Both the position numbers and the translations under genes were made by a program. From Turnera subulata (lineage: Eukaryota > Streptophyta > Magnoliopsida > Malpighiales > Passifloraceae), in contig JAKUCV010007160.1 of assembly GCA_028386065.3 (NCBI GenBank), positions 144,858 through 208,857 of the forward strand: a stretch of 64,000 nucleotides of DNA, written 5' to 3'. A model generated the notes under the pieces. It saw only the letters and a list, made by a program, of their open reading frames with translations, had not been told where the DNA came from and did no database searches. Numbering within the stretch: position 1 is the stretch's first letter; every line of letters begins with the position of its first letter. Positions 1-10,133 of the stretch are shown here, one piece after another.

Positions 1-1
1 G

Positions 2-217
2 CAACTGGTGAGAAGGTTTCATCATAGTCTATACCAAAGCTACAGCTAGGTACTCGCCATCCTTCAGCGTCAAAACCAAACATCATGTTAAAATCGGTTA
101 AGCTCATCTCATACTTCTTCTTAGCAAGCCTAAAGTGGACATAGCCCGGATCATGAATGTCCCGGAGATTCACTTCATACCCAAAAGTAGCAAGAAACTC
201 ATATGTAAGCTCCATGT
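2..217 (-). pseudogene. Retrotransposon ORF1-like fragment fused to a copia RT motif
   Basis: An open minus-strand frame of about 71 codons runs from an ATG at 217 off the left edge. The first ~58 residues (MELTYEFLATF..., VHFRLAKKKYEMSLTDFN, MMFGFDAEGW) resemble the ORF1-type domain of Athila-like gypsy elements, a relative of the plant mobile domain. Without a stop the frame then reads GIDYDETFSPV, a near-exact match to the Ty1/copia reverse transcriptase block that normally follows 'VAKGY.Q..'. The two belong to different retrotransposon superfamilies, so the frame is either a chimera or a nested junction near base 35. Family assignment is by eye; the rest of the RT would lie left of the window. 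Confidence 0.5.
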
Positions 218-225
218 ATGAACCA

Positions 226-435
226 ACGAGGTGTTGGCACAGTGGTCTTCAGCATGCTGTGGCCCCTTAACTCACGACCCGGGTTCGATCCGGCAGAAGC
301 GTGAGGTATGGAAAATACACTGTTGGTAGTGGTCCCACACTTTGAGGTGGATGCTGAACCGTGCCGCTCATGGTCCTAGGCTAAATGTCCGTCCTATGGG
401 AACTAGGCATCCTCCTCAGACTAGAGTTCAAAGTG
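226..435 (+). mobile_element. tRNA-derived SINE-like element
   Basis: An RNA polymerase III A box (TGGCACAGTGG, starting at 234) is followed 49 bases later by a B box (GTTCGATCC, starting at 283). Spacing and sequence fit a tRNA-derived SINE head. The rest of the tRNA cannot be folded into a functional cloverleaf, so it is not a tRNA gene. The element begins a few bases upstream of the ORF1 relic and its 3' end is uncertain; it appears to run up to the following tandem repeat. Confidence 0.45.
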
Positions 436-454
436 GGTGTGTACTAGGAATCCT

Positions 455-1210
455 AAGTCTCCAAGAATTAGAAAATCTCAATCCTAAATAAAATCTAAAT
501 ACTAATCCTAAACAATTAAGGAATACTACCCTATGTATATTTTTGTTGGGTTTAAAGCACTAAAGAAAAATCGCAAGGGGCTGCTCAAAAATCCAAAGTC
601 GGGCGCATGGCCTCCTTGTGCTTCTCGGGTCGGTGGCTGCTATCGCCGTACCTTGGTGCGTGTTGGCGCGCCTGCAGGTGCTGGGTGGTGCGCCTGTGGG
701 CGTGCTTCTGCTCTTCTCGGGCGCGCCTTCGGGTGCGCCGGCCTACGCGTTGGCGCGCGCGGCTGGTGCGTCTTGGCTAGCCCGTTGGTGCGCTACATGT
801 CCTCCTTATGCACCAATGGTATGTAAAAGCCCAAGTCTCCAAGGATTAGAAAATCTCAATCCTAAATAAACTCTAAATACTAATCCTAAACAATTAAGGA
901 ATACTACCCTATATATATTTCTGTTGGGTTTAAAGCATTAAAGAAAAATCGCAAGGGGCTGCTAAAAAATCCAAAGTCGGTCGCATGGCCTCCTTGTGCT
1001 TCTCGGGTCGGTGGGTGCTATCGGCGTGCCTTGGTGCGCGTTGGCGCGCCTGCAGGTGCTGGGTGGTGCGCCTGTGGGCGTGCTTCTGCTCTTCTTGGGC
1101 GCGCCTTCGGGTGCGCTGGCCTGCGCGTTGGCGCGCGCGGCTGGTGCGTCTTGGCTAGCCCGTTGGTGCGCTACATGTCCTCCTTATGCACCAATGGTAT
1201 GTAAAAGCCC
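455..1210. repeat. Two-copy 378-bp tandem repeat with GC-rich core
   Basis: The sequence starting AAGTCTCCAAG at 455 recurs at 833 and the copies end at about 832 and 1210. Each unit has an AT-rich first part with a TATATTT-like stretch and a GC-rich second part built from degenerate GGTGCGCC/GGCGCGCC words. Long reading frames exist in several frames of both copies only because the core lacks stops; codon structure does not look coding. It could be a transposon end or LTR fragment, but no TG...CA termini or target duplication were seen. Confidence 0.75.
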
Positions 1211-1546
1211 AAAATTTTTTATATTTTGAATTTTTATTTTTTTTCTGAAATGTTTTCTAATTTTTTTTTGTGTTTTCTATTTTCTGATTTTTTGTGGTTT
1301 TTATCTTTTTAATATATTATGAAAAAGTGAAAAGTCCTAGGGTACTAGTAAAAGAAAATCCTAGTTATGGTATTGTGAGGCAACAAGCGGACTTCAAGCC
1401 ACTGTGATAAAAAACTAAAGACTTAATCACTACACAGTAAAATAATAAAAACCCATCACCATAGTGATAAAAACATCCCAAGAGTGATAAAGGAATTCAT
1501 ATGGGTTTTGGTAGATAAATTCAAATGTAATTCAAGAAAAGTTTAG
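1211..1546. other. AT-rich intergenic sequence
   Basis: T-rich tract followed by unremarkable AT-rich DNA, the 3' flank of the minus-strand GRF gene. No gene or repeat recognised. Confidence 0.5.
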
Positions 1547-2211
1547 TCATTCATCAACGGAGTCATCAACTGATGTACAACTGAGCTTCTCGACGCATTC
1601 AGACAACAAATTATTGATGTTTTCAGCAGCCCTTCGCTTCTCTTCGGAGATAGCCAGCCGGTACTGAAGCGTAATATTCTGTAACAGTAGTTGCCTAGAA
1701 GACTCATCCGCAGATTCAGAATTCTGCAATGATATCTTGCTCGCCAATGAACTTGATGCAGCTTTTGATGAGGAAGGTTTCGATGCAGCTTTTGATGAGG
1801 AAGGTTTCGATGCTGCCTATAACAAGAAACCAGACAATGTATAACATATTTTATATAAAGAGACAGACTAACATTACTAGAAAAATTATATATCTTACCT
1901 TCAAAGGGCAATAATAAACTGTTTTGCTATCCTTTATACAGTGTCGTGAAGGATGTTTTCTACCAAGCCCACAATCATAGATCTTCAATTCATCAAACCA
2001 GCAAAAAAATCCACAATCACTGCCTGGCAAGTATAACTGTAAAAAGAATTAAAAAATTTTTCATAGATATATATCTGGAGGCAAACAATCATGAATATAC
2101 AAAGCATAGTAAGAAATAACTTACACTTCCCGGACATTTGACATATTGCTGTCCCGAAGCGGCATGAAAAGTTTCCAAGTCTCCAAAACCACATGGACAC
2201 ATCATTGCCAT
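1547..2211 (-). CDS. Small GRF-type zinc-finger protein, three exons
   Basis: Spliced minus-strand model: exons 2211-2125, 2036-1899 and 1816-1547, all introns phase 0 with GT..AG ends (donors GTAAGT and GTAAGA). It predicts 164 residues. Residues 5-45 have the GRF zinc-finger pattern: C5-P-C7-G, K-C26-P, then C37-G-F-F-C-W-F-D-E. GRF fingers are nucleic-acid-binding modules; the small plant proteins carrying them are mostly uncharacterised. The last exon starts with two copies of AASKPSSSK (27-bp tandem repeat), then a probable coiled coil (NITLQYRLAISEEKR... to NNLLSECVEKL). The start is the ATG at 2211, which puts CPCG near the N terminus as usual. A further in-frame upstream exon cannot be excluded. 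A ~512-bp tandem array lies directly upstream. Confidence 0.75.
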
Positions 2212-2252
2212 CTTGGTCTACATCAATGTCTAGAAGCACCTTAATATGTCTC

Positions 2253-4350
2253 TTAGGCATATCAACGAACAGTTGGATTGCATCATTATCAAACCCAAAG
2301 AACCAAAAGAAAAGAAAACGAAAGAGTTAGAAGACTAAAGACCTGGATCATACAATGAATTTCAAAAAGAGAATAGAACTAAGCGAGAGAAACTAAGATG
2401 CTGGTTTCAAACAATATAATCTTCCAAGTTTAAACTTGCAGAACAACAATCCAAGGTAGAATGCATTACATTGTAACATTGTACAATCGATTTCAATGGC
2501 AGCCAGCACAAAAACATCAACGAACAGACATAAACACAACAACACATACAAATTTCAAGATTTAAGAAAAGAGGAACATAACCAAAACTGTGTCCGCCCA
2601 ACAATTCTAAATAATCTCTGTTAAAACAAAAATTGAGAACCAAGTTAGATAAGAACCATAATCAGAAAGCACGACAAAAGTAACTCGATAGGATTAATTG
2701 GGGGTTTTAAAAGTTAGGGTTTCCATTTGATAGGGTTAATTGGGGGTAGATTACTAACTATACAGTTAGGCATATCAACGAACAGTCTAAGCAACTAAAA
2801 CAGAAAGGAAAGAACCAAAAGAAAAGAAAACGAAAGAGTAAGAAGACTAAAGACCTGGATCATACAATCGATTTCAAACAGAGAATAGAACTAAGCGAGA
2901 GAAACTAAGATGCTGGTTTCAAACAATATAATCTTCCAAGTTTAAACTTGCAGAACAACAATCCATGGTAGAATGCATTACATTGTAACATTGTACAATC
3001 GATTTCAATGGCAGCCAGCACAGAAACATCAACGAACAGACATAAACACAACAACACATACAAATTTCAAGATTTAAGAAAAGAGGAACATAACCAAAAC
3101 TGTGTCCGCCCAACAATTCTGAATAATCTCTGTTAAAACAAAAATTGAGAACCAAGTTAGATAAGAACCATAATCAGAAAGCACGACAAAAGTAACTCGA
3201 TAGGATTAATTGGGGGTTTTAAAAGTTAGGGTTTCCATTTGATAGGGTTAATTGGGGGTAGATTACTAACTATACAGTTAGGCATATCAACGAACAGTCT
3301 AAGCAACTAAAACAGAAAGGAAAGAACCAAAAGAAAAGAAAACAAAAAAGTAAGAAGACTAAAGACCTGGATCATACAATCGATTTCAAACAGAGAATAG
3401 AACTAAGCGAGAGAAACTAAGATGCTGCTTACAAACAATATAATCTTCCAGGTTTAAACTTGCAGAACAACAATCCATGGTAGAATGCATTACATTGTAA
3501 CATTGTACAATCGATTTCAATGGCAGCCAGCAGGAAAGATCAACGAACAGACATAAACACAACAACAACACATACAAATTCCAGGATTTAAGAAAAGAGG
3601 AACATACCCAAAGCTGTGTCCGCCCAACAATTCTGAATAAACTTTGTTAAAACAGAAATTGAGAACCAAGTTAGATAAGAACCATAATCAGAAAGCACGA
3701 CAAAAGTAACTCGATAGGATTAATTGGGGGTTTTAAAAGTTAGGGTTTCCATTTGATAGGATTAATTGGGGATAGATTACTAACTACTCATAGGCAGTTA
3801 GGCATATCAACAAACAGTCTAAGCAACTAAAACAGAAAGGAAAGAACCAAAAGAAAAGAAAACGAGAGACTAAGAAGACTAAAGACCTGGATCATACAAT
3901 CGATTTCAAACAGAGAATAGAACTAAGCGAGAGAAACTAAATGCTGGTTTCAAACAATATAATTTTCCAAGTTTAAACTTGCAAAACAACAATCCAAGGT
4001 AGAATGCATTACATTGTAACATTGTACAATCGATTTCAATGGCAGCTAGCAGAGAAACATCAACGAACAGACATAAACACAACAACAACACATACAAATT
4101 CCAGGATTTAAGAAAAGTGGAACAAACCCAAAGCTGTGTCCGCCCAACAATTCTGAATAAACTCTGTTAAAACAAAAATTCAGAACCAAGTTAGATAAGA
4201 ACCATAATCAGAAAGCACGACAAAAGTAACTCGATAGGTTAATTGGGGGTAGATTACTAACTATTCATAGGGAGTTAGGCATATCAACGAACAGTCTAAG
4301 CAACTAAAACAGAAAGGAAAGAACCAAAAGAAAAGAAAACGAAAGAGTAA
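2253..4350. repeat. ~512-bp tandem array, four copies plus partial
   Basis: The marker GAACCAAAAGAAAAGAAAA occurs at about 2300, 2812, 3324, 3844 and 4321 (spacings 512, 512, 520, 477). Units contain TTAGGCATATCAACGAACAGT, also found in the leader of the adjacent GRF gene (2253), and the words CATACAATCGATTTCAAACAGAG and GGCAGCCAGCA. The array lies immediately upstream of that minus-strand gene, so its 5' leader region has probably been amplified. Short minus-strand ORFs repeat in each unit, but they are by-products of the repetition. Confidence 0.85.
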
Positions 4351-4665
4351 GAGAAGGAGAGGGTGGCGGACGATGGAGAGAAGGAGGACGACGAAGAGGA
4401 AGAGGGAGATGAAGAAGAAGACGAAGAGAAAGAGACGGTGGCCGGCGGGATTTTGGGGCTTTTTTTTTTTCACCTTAATGTACAATCAATTTCAATGGCA
4501 GCCAGTTTAGGGTTACAAAAACTCGAATTGACAGTGAAGAGAAGGAAAGGGTGGCGGACGATGGAGAGAAGAAGGAGGACGAAGAGGAAGAGAGAGATGA
4601 ATAAGAAGAAGACGAAGAGAAAGAGGCGGTGGCCGGCGGGATTTTGGGGAGGAGCGTTTTTTTCA
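4350..4665. repeat. Duplicated purine-rich (GA) segment, ~187-bp period
   Basis: GGGTGGCGGACGATGGAGAG occurs at about 4361 and again 187 bases later. Each is followed by a long run of GAAGAGG/GAAGAAGACG words ending in GGTGGCCGGCGGGATTTTGGGG. The stretch reads as an E/K/R-rich ORF on one strand and S-rich on the other, a low-complexity artefact. The spacer between the copies resembles the neighbouring 512-bp unit (TCAATGGCAGCCAG). Confidence 0.7.
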
Positions 4666-4789
4666 CCTTGGTTGAGAGCAGAGGAGAGCAGAGCTCTGTG
4701 CTTGGAAATTTTTGGGGAAGAAAACGGGCTTTTAAATACTTCATTTAAAAAGAAAAATAATTATGGAATAATTCATTCCATTAACTATT

Positions 4790-6260
4790 GTAAGCAAACG
4801 TGTGCCCGCAGTGCAAGCACATGTCGTTTATTTCTCAAACGTTCGTTTATTTCTCCCCGAGGATAAGCACACGTCGTTAACCCTGGAGAAAGATAGACGA
4901 ACGTTTGCCTATCCGTTCACCCGGTTGAAGCCAAAGTAAATTTTTAAAAATGTTGTATTGTTTTTATCTTTTACATTAAAAGAAATTGTGCAAATATTTA
5001 ATATAAAGATTTAAAGAATCATTTGGTGGGATAATTTTACCAGCAATAGTCCACCACTTCAATCATAATAAATTTTTAAAAAATATTGCATTACTTTACT
5101 TCTGTACGTATAAAAAGAACATGAGAAAATATACAATACAACGGATAAGCAAACGTTCGTCTATTTTTAATTCTACCGTTGCCCTACGGACGACGCGCCT
5201 TTGCTCTGTGGCAAAAATAAAAACAAACGTTCGTTTATATCTCCCCGAGGATAAACACACATCGTCGACGGAAGTACAGGATAAATCCTGGAGAAAGATA
5301 AACAAACGTTTGCTTACTCGTTCGCCCGCTTGAAGCCAAAGTAAATTTTTAAAAATGTTGTATTGTTTTTATCTTTTACATTAAAAGAAATTGTGCAAAT
5401 ATTTCATATAAAGATTGAAAAAATCATTTGGTGGGATAATTTTACCAGCAACAGTCCACCACTTCAATCATAATAAATTTTTAAAAAATATTGCATTACT
5501 TTACTTCTGTACGTAAAAAAAAACATGAGAAAATATATAATACAACGGATAATCAAACGTTCGTCTATTTTTAATTCTACCGTTGCCCTGTGGACGACGC
5601 GCCTTTACCCTGTGGCAAAAAGAAAAGCAAACGTTCGTTTATATCTCCCCGAGGATAAACACACGTCGTCTACGGAAATATAGGATAAATCCTGGAGAAA
5701 GATAGACAAACGTTTGCTTACTCGTTCGCCCGCTTGAAGCCAAAGTAAATTTTTAAAAATGTTGTATTGTTTTTATCTTTTACATTAAAAAAAAATTGTG
5801 CAAATATTTAATATAAAGATTGAAAGAATCATTTGGTGGGATAATTTTGCCAGAAACAGACCACCACTTCAATCATAATAAATTTTTAAAAAATATTGCA
5901 TTACTTTACTTCTGTACGTATAAAAAAATATGAGAAAATATATAATACTACAGATAAGCAAACGATAGACGAACGTTTGCTTATTGGTTCACCGCGGACG
6001 ACGCGCATTTACCCTGTGACTAAAGGAAAGGCAAACGTTCGTTTATTTCTCCCCCAGTATAAGCACACGTCGTCTATGGAAATACAGGATGAACCCTGGA
6101 GGAAGATAGACGAACGTTTGCTTATTCGTTCACCCGCTTGAAGCCAAAGTAAATTTTTGAAAATGTTGTATTGTTTGTGCTAATTAATATAAAGATTGAA
6201 AGAATCATTTGGTGGGATAATTTTACCAGCAACAATCCACTACTTCAATCATAATAGATT
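4790..6260. repeat. ~405-bp tandem array with CAAACGTTCG inverted motifs, four copies
   Basis: TTGAAGCCAAAGTAAATTTTT recurs at 4925, 5330, 5734 and 6138 (period 404-405). Each unit carries CAAACGTTCGTYTAT and its reverse complement GATAGACGAACGTTTG, separated by CGAGGATAAGCACACGTCGT-like DNA, so every unit can form stem-loops. Copies decay towards 6500. No coding potential beyond short repeated frames was recognised. Confidence 0.8.
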
Positions 6261-6562
6261 TTTAAAAAATATTGCATTACTTTACTTTATACTTAAAAAG
6301 AAAAAAAATGAGAAAATAAATATTACAAATATGGATAGAATAATATTTATGTTTTCTCAAATTTCTATTTTCAACATTCCATATTTTTTTATTATTTAGG
6401 TTTTCTTAGAGATTAGATAGTAAAAGCAGTTTGTATCTCCTAATCATAATAATTTTTAAAAAAATATTGCATTACATTGCTTTTATAAATAAAAAGAAAA
6501 AATATGAGAAAATAGATAATACAAATATTGAAAGAATAATATTTATTAACACCCCCCACTAG

Positions 6563-7515
6563 CTAACCCTCAAGAAGCAAACGAGGAGCAGGAAGAAGCA
6601 AATGAGGTGGAGGAAGACCATCTAGTAAATGATCTTCATCATCAAGAAGATGAAGGTAAAGAAAGGAAATAGAAACTGATGCTAAATATATTTCCATTCT
6701 ATAATTTTGATGGAGTTAACCCTCAAGAAAATTGCTTTTGATGCGACCCAAACCGTTTTATCTTTATTTTATGCTCTGTAAATAATTATACTCATCTTAT
6801 TTAATGCTTTATTTTTAATTATATCCTATAGAAACTAATGCTAAATATGTTTCTATTTTATATTCTTTGGTGTAAACGAAGGTGTTTCTTTTGCTGCAGC
6901 TAACCCTCCAGAAGCAAACGAGGAGCAGGAAGAAGCAAATGAGGTGCAGGAGGACCATCTAGTAAATGATCTTCATCATCAAGAAGATGAAGGTAAAAAA
7001 AAGGAAATAGAAACTGATGCTAAATATATTTCCATTCCATAATTTTGATGCTGCTAACCCTCAAGAAAATTGCTTTTCCTGCAGTTGACGGCGTACATGC
7101 TGCAGGTAACGTCACACCTTCTACTGCTTTCGGGGCAGCTACCGAGAGCGTTCCATCAACTGCTGGTGATGACAGAAATGAAGGTAAAGGATGCTAAATA
7201 TATTTCTATTTTATAATTTTGGTGCAGCTAACCCTCAAGAAAATTGCTTTTGTTGCAATTGACGCCATACATGTTGCAGGTAACGGCACACCTTTTACTA
7301 CTATCGAGGGTGTTCCATCAACTGCTGGTGATGGCAGAAATGAAGGTAAAAACGGTTTGATCTTTATTTTATGCTTTGTAAATAATTGTACTCATCTTAT
7401 TTAATGCTTTGTTTTTAATTATATCCTCTAGAAACTAATGCTAAATATGTTTCTATTTTATATTCTTTGATGTAAACAAATGTGTTTCTTTTGCTGCAGT
7501 TGACGGCGTACATGC
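6563..7515 (+). pseudogene. Array of phase-1 acidic mini-exons, fragment of a plant-mobile-domain-type gene tail
   Basis: At least four exon-like units share phase-1 borders (codon-split G|GT donor, AG|NN acceptor): 6563-6655 and 6900-6992 (93 nt each, near-identical, reading NP.EANEEQEEANEV), 7085-7183 (99 nt, DGVHAAGNVTPST) and 7259-7345 (DAIHVAGNGTPF, acceptor mutated to AA). A fifth begins at 7500 and is cut at about 7515 by another repeat. The introns contain further decayed exon starts (CTAACCCTCAAGAAAA). The style matches the 3' exon array of the gene at 10-14 kb, so I read this as the tail of a related gene whose 5' part is missing. No start, stop or catalytic domain is present. Confidence 0.55.
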
Positions 7516-8130
7516 ATTGTCGTTTTGTCCAATACGACGTAGTTTTGGTCAAGCCAAAACATAAAACACAAGTAACACAAAGCAAGAATCTTTCTAATAG
7601 AAACCCTGGTTCAGTATGGACTCAGGTGATGACATATTTTTCAAAAAAATTGAAATGTAAGTATTTTATTTTCAAAATTTAAAAAAAAAAATTACAAAAA
7701 TTCAACATAGGAATTACGTCCCTAGTATTTATTTTGTATAAATATTTCCATATTGTTTTCCTTTACAATAGCTTTAATTGTTATTATTATTACAATTTTT
7801 ATTTTTACTAATATTACTATTGCTATTATTATCGTTATTATTATTATCATTATTTTGCCAAGATATTTGTTTACCTATATTATAATAATTTACTAATTAA
7901 AATTAAATAAAAAATCTATCCTTTTCCCATTAAATGTGTTTTTGAAATTTAATTTGAAATTTATTGATATTTATTAGTTTATTAAATTATGTTTTATTTA
8001 GAAGAAAAAAATTATGTTTATGTATGAACACAAGATTCACTGTTGTTTTGTCCAATACGACGTAGTTTTGGTCAAGCCAAAACATAAAACACAAGTAACA
8101 CAAAGCAGGAATCTTTCTAATAGAAACCCT
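7516..8130. repeat. Direct repeat pair around AT-rich DNA
   Basis: About 90 bases starting GTTTTGTCCAATACGACG at about 7521 recur at about 8045, nearly identical to TCTAATAGAAACCCT. The first copy truncates an exon-like unit. Between them lies 400 bp of AT-rich DNA. A reverse-complement relative (ACGTCGTATTGGACAAAAC) is at about 31,143. It may be the two ends of a small insertion or a dispersed repeat; no TG..CA ends were found. Confidence 0.5.
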
Positions 8131-8420
8131 CTATTAGAAAGATAATGTGGGTAGCATACACTCTCCTCATCGACTTGAACAACAATAATGTGAGTAGAAA
8201 TACAGGATTGAGAGGAGATCATAAGTGGTTTCACATTACATATATTAACCATATGGCTACAGTTGTCAGTTTTAACATAATTTAACCGCAATTAGTAATA
8301 CAAATATCCCAATGAAAATCCCTATGATTAAAGTGGCAAGTGTGTGGGGAAAAAAGACTTCATCACGAACACGCGATCTGTAACCCACCACATCTATCCG
8401 ACATCGCTTTACCCCACCGA

Positions 8421-8967
8421 GGAATGCTAGCAACACACATTTGAACACACTCTTTCAACGCACCCTTTACTATAAAGCCACTTGGCACATATTTTAATAC
8501 TTTTAACTTGTTAACCTGCTATACAAGTTAATCTTATCTCTTTATCTAACTAAATAATTTTTTATTTTTTGAACAATGCATAAATTTTTTAAAAATTAAA
8601 CTATATGTGAAAAGTAATAGTATTTTATTTTATTACTATATTCTAAATTTATCTAAAATAAATATAGAAATAGAGATAAATAAATTAGATAAACTTAAAG
8701 AATTAAGTGAAATTTGATTTATTGTAAAGAAGCTTAAAAGTATATAAAAAAATTTGGATGTAAATTGTTTCACTCAAGTAATTGTATTAGTTTTATTTTT
8801 TAGATAAAATTATATAAAAAGATCAAAAATATTTAAATAAAAATAATATTATAAAAAGTGTGTTGGAAGCTAATAAATTTAAAAAACAAACAACGATAAC
8901 ATCTAAAAAATAGTGCAACATGTCATTAAAAGTGTGTTGGAAGGGTGTGTTGTGTTGCTAGCATTCT
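8421..8967. mobile_element. Non-autonomous TIR DNA transposon (MITE-like)
   Basis: The left end GGAATGCTAGCAACACAC (8421) and the inverted right end GTGTTGCTAGCATTC (to about 8967) form terminal inverted repeats. Similarity extends inward: CAACACAC...CTTCCAACACACTTT is partly matched by AACACACTCTTTCAACGCACC. About 547 bp, AT-rich, no ORF. The flanks CCCCACCGA and TCCCACCCC are similar enough for a decayed 8-9 bp target duplication, which would suit a Mutator- or hAT-type element. It sits ~100 bp before the leader of the plant-mobile-domain gene. Confidence 0.6.
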
Positions 8968-9029
8968 CCCACCCCAATCAAATTTTAAAATTATTCTCGT
9001 CCCTCCTACTAGGGGACTCACAACAACAA

Positions 9030-9422
9030 CACAAAAGTCGAACTCTCTCTCACAGTCTCACTCCCCTAACCGGCTAACACAGAAGAAATCCCCAGTTCCA
9101 TCCCCATGAACTCTCTCTCTCTCCCCTAAGTCCCTAACCCTTACATAGAAATCGCACCCAACCAATCCATTGAACTCTCTCTCCCCCTAACTCTAACACT
9201 GAAATTGCACCCAAGCAGGCATCAGCGGCGAAGGCCTCAGCCTCAGTGCTTGACTGCGAGTCTGCGATACTCGGTGAGCAGCGACCCCGACGGTGCTTCT
9301 CTGCTTGTCTGCGACGGGAAGCAGCCGACTCAAGCGTCGATCTCGCAGAATCGCACGTCACTTACCTTCTCTCTTGTTTTTTGGTACTTGCTCTCTAGTC
9401 TTTGGTTCAAATTGATTTCTGG
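9030..9422 (+). promoter_or_regulatory. CT-rich leader (5' UTR exon) of the plant-mobile-domain gene
   Basis: Runs of CTCTCTCT/CCCCTAA occur at 9045-9190, typical of plant leaders, and a good donor (TTTCTGG|GTAAGCC) lies near 9422. The next exon would begin after AACCATCCACAG at 10134. No convincing TATA box was seen. Confidence 0.4.
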
Positions 9423-9779
9423 GTAAGCCTTCCCTTGTTGTGTTGAGTGTTGACCCTTCGTTTTCTTTTAATCGTTGGCCAGGCAGGCACCCGATCCCTC
9501 TTAATTCCCCTTCTATTTCTGTTGTTATGGTTCCCATTGTGGCTTTGTAATTTTCTTCACTTCGGCTGGATTGGGTGATTTAGGCAGACTTGGTATGAAT
9601 CCAGAATTTTCACTTCCAAACAATTTAGGTAATTGGTGATGTATTTGAATTTGGATAATTTAATGATGCATTTGAAGTTTCATGCTTCAAAATTGGATAG
9701 CATTGTAATTTAAATGTCAGCTAAGTTTGTATGTAATTTCAATTTGGAATTCTCAACTTTTTTATTTTTTATTTTTGAC

Positions 9780-9960
9780 TTTGTGTTATTCGGACAATTC
9801 GGGCTGACCGTTGTCCGGACCGAAATATTTCGGTCAATTCGGTCTTCGGTCAATTCGGGTTCGAACATTGGTTCGAACACCCTCCACAAAAATTCGGTCT
9901 GACCGAAGACCGGACCGAATAAGGCTGACCGAACCAAATAGACCGGATACTTTCCCCTAC
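9780..9960. repeat. TTCGGTC-type degenerate repeat within intron
   Basis: Dense inverted and direct copies of TTCGGTC / GACCGAA (for example ATTCGGTCTTCGGTCAATTC and GGTCTGACCGAAGACCGG) can form a long hairpin. Similar words occur in many plant genomes as simple degenerate repeats. It lies in the leader intron of the downstream gene. Confidence 0.5.
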
Positions 9961-10133
9961 TTTCAATAGTCATGAAGTTGAGATGAAAACTGGATAATGG
10001 ACATAGTCATCTAATTTTTGCTAACAAAAGCAGTTGTCATTTGCTCCGACTGTTTTATGTTATTACCTTACTGATTCCTGATATGTCATAGAGCTTGTAC
10101 TTAAGTGTTGATCCTGTTTTAAACCATCCACAG

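Noticed and set aside
234..291. tRNA gene
   Set aside because: A and B boxes are present, but the acceptor and anticodon stems do not fold; better read as a SINE head.
455..1210. Cassandra-type (5S-containing) TRIM
   Set aside because: No 5S rRNA internal control sequence is present in the repeat.
533..1229. Open frames of 77-97 codons in the GC-rich repeat
   Set aside because: They occur in overlapping frames of both tandem copies, have biased C/G/A/R composition and arise from stop-poor GC-rich DNA.
2407..4097. Repeated 63-78-codon minus-strand ORFs
   Set aside because: They are the same stretch of each 512-bp unit, with no domain, and differ by frame breaks between copies.
4363..4866. 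167-codon plus-strand ORF rich in E, K and R
   Set aside because: It is a product of the duplicated GA-rich tract, with an S-rich mirror frame on the other strand; no protein family seen.
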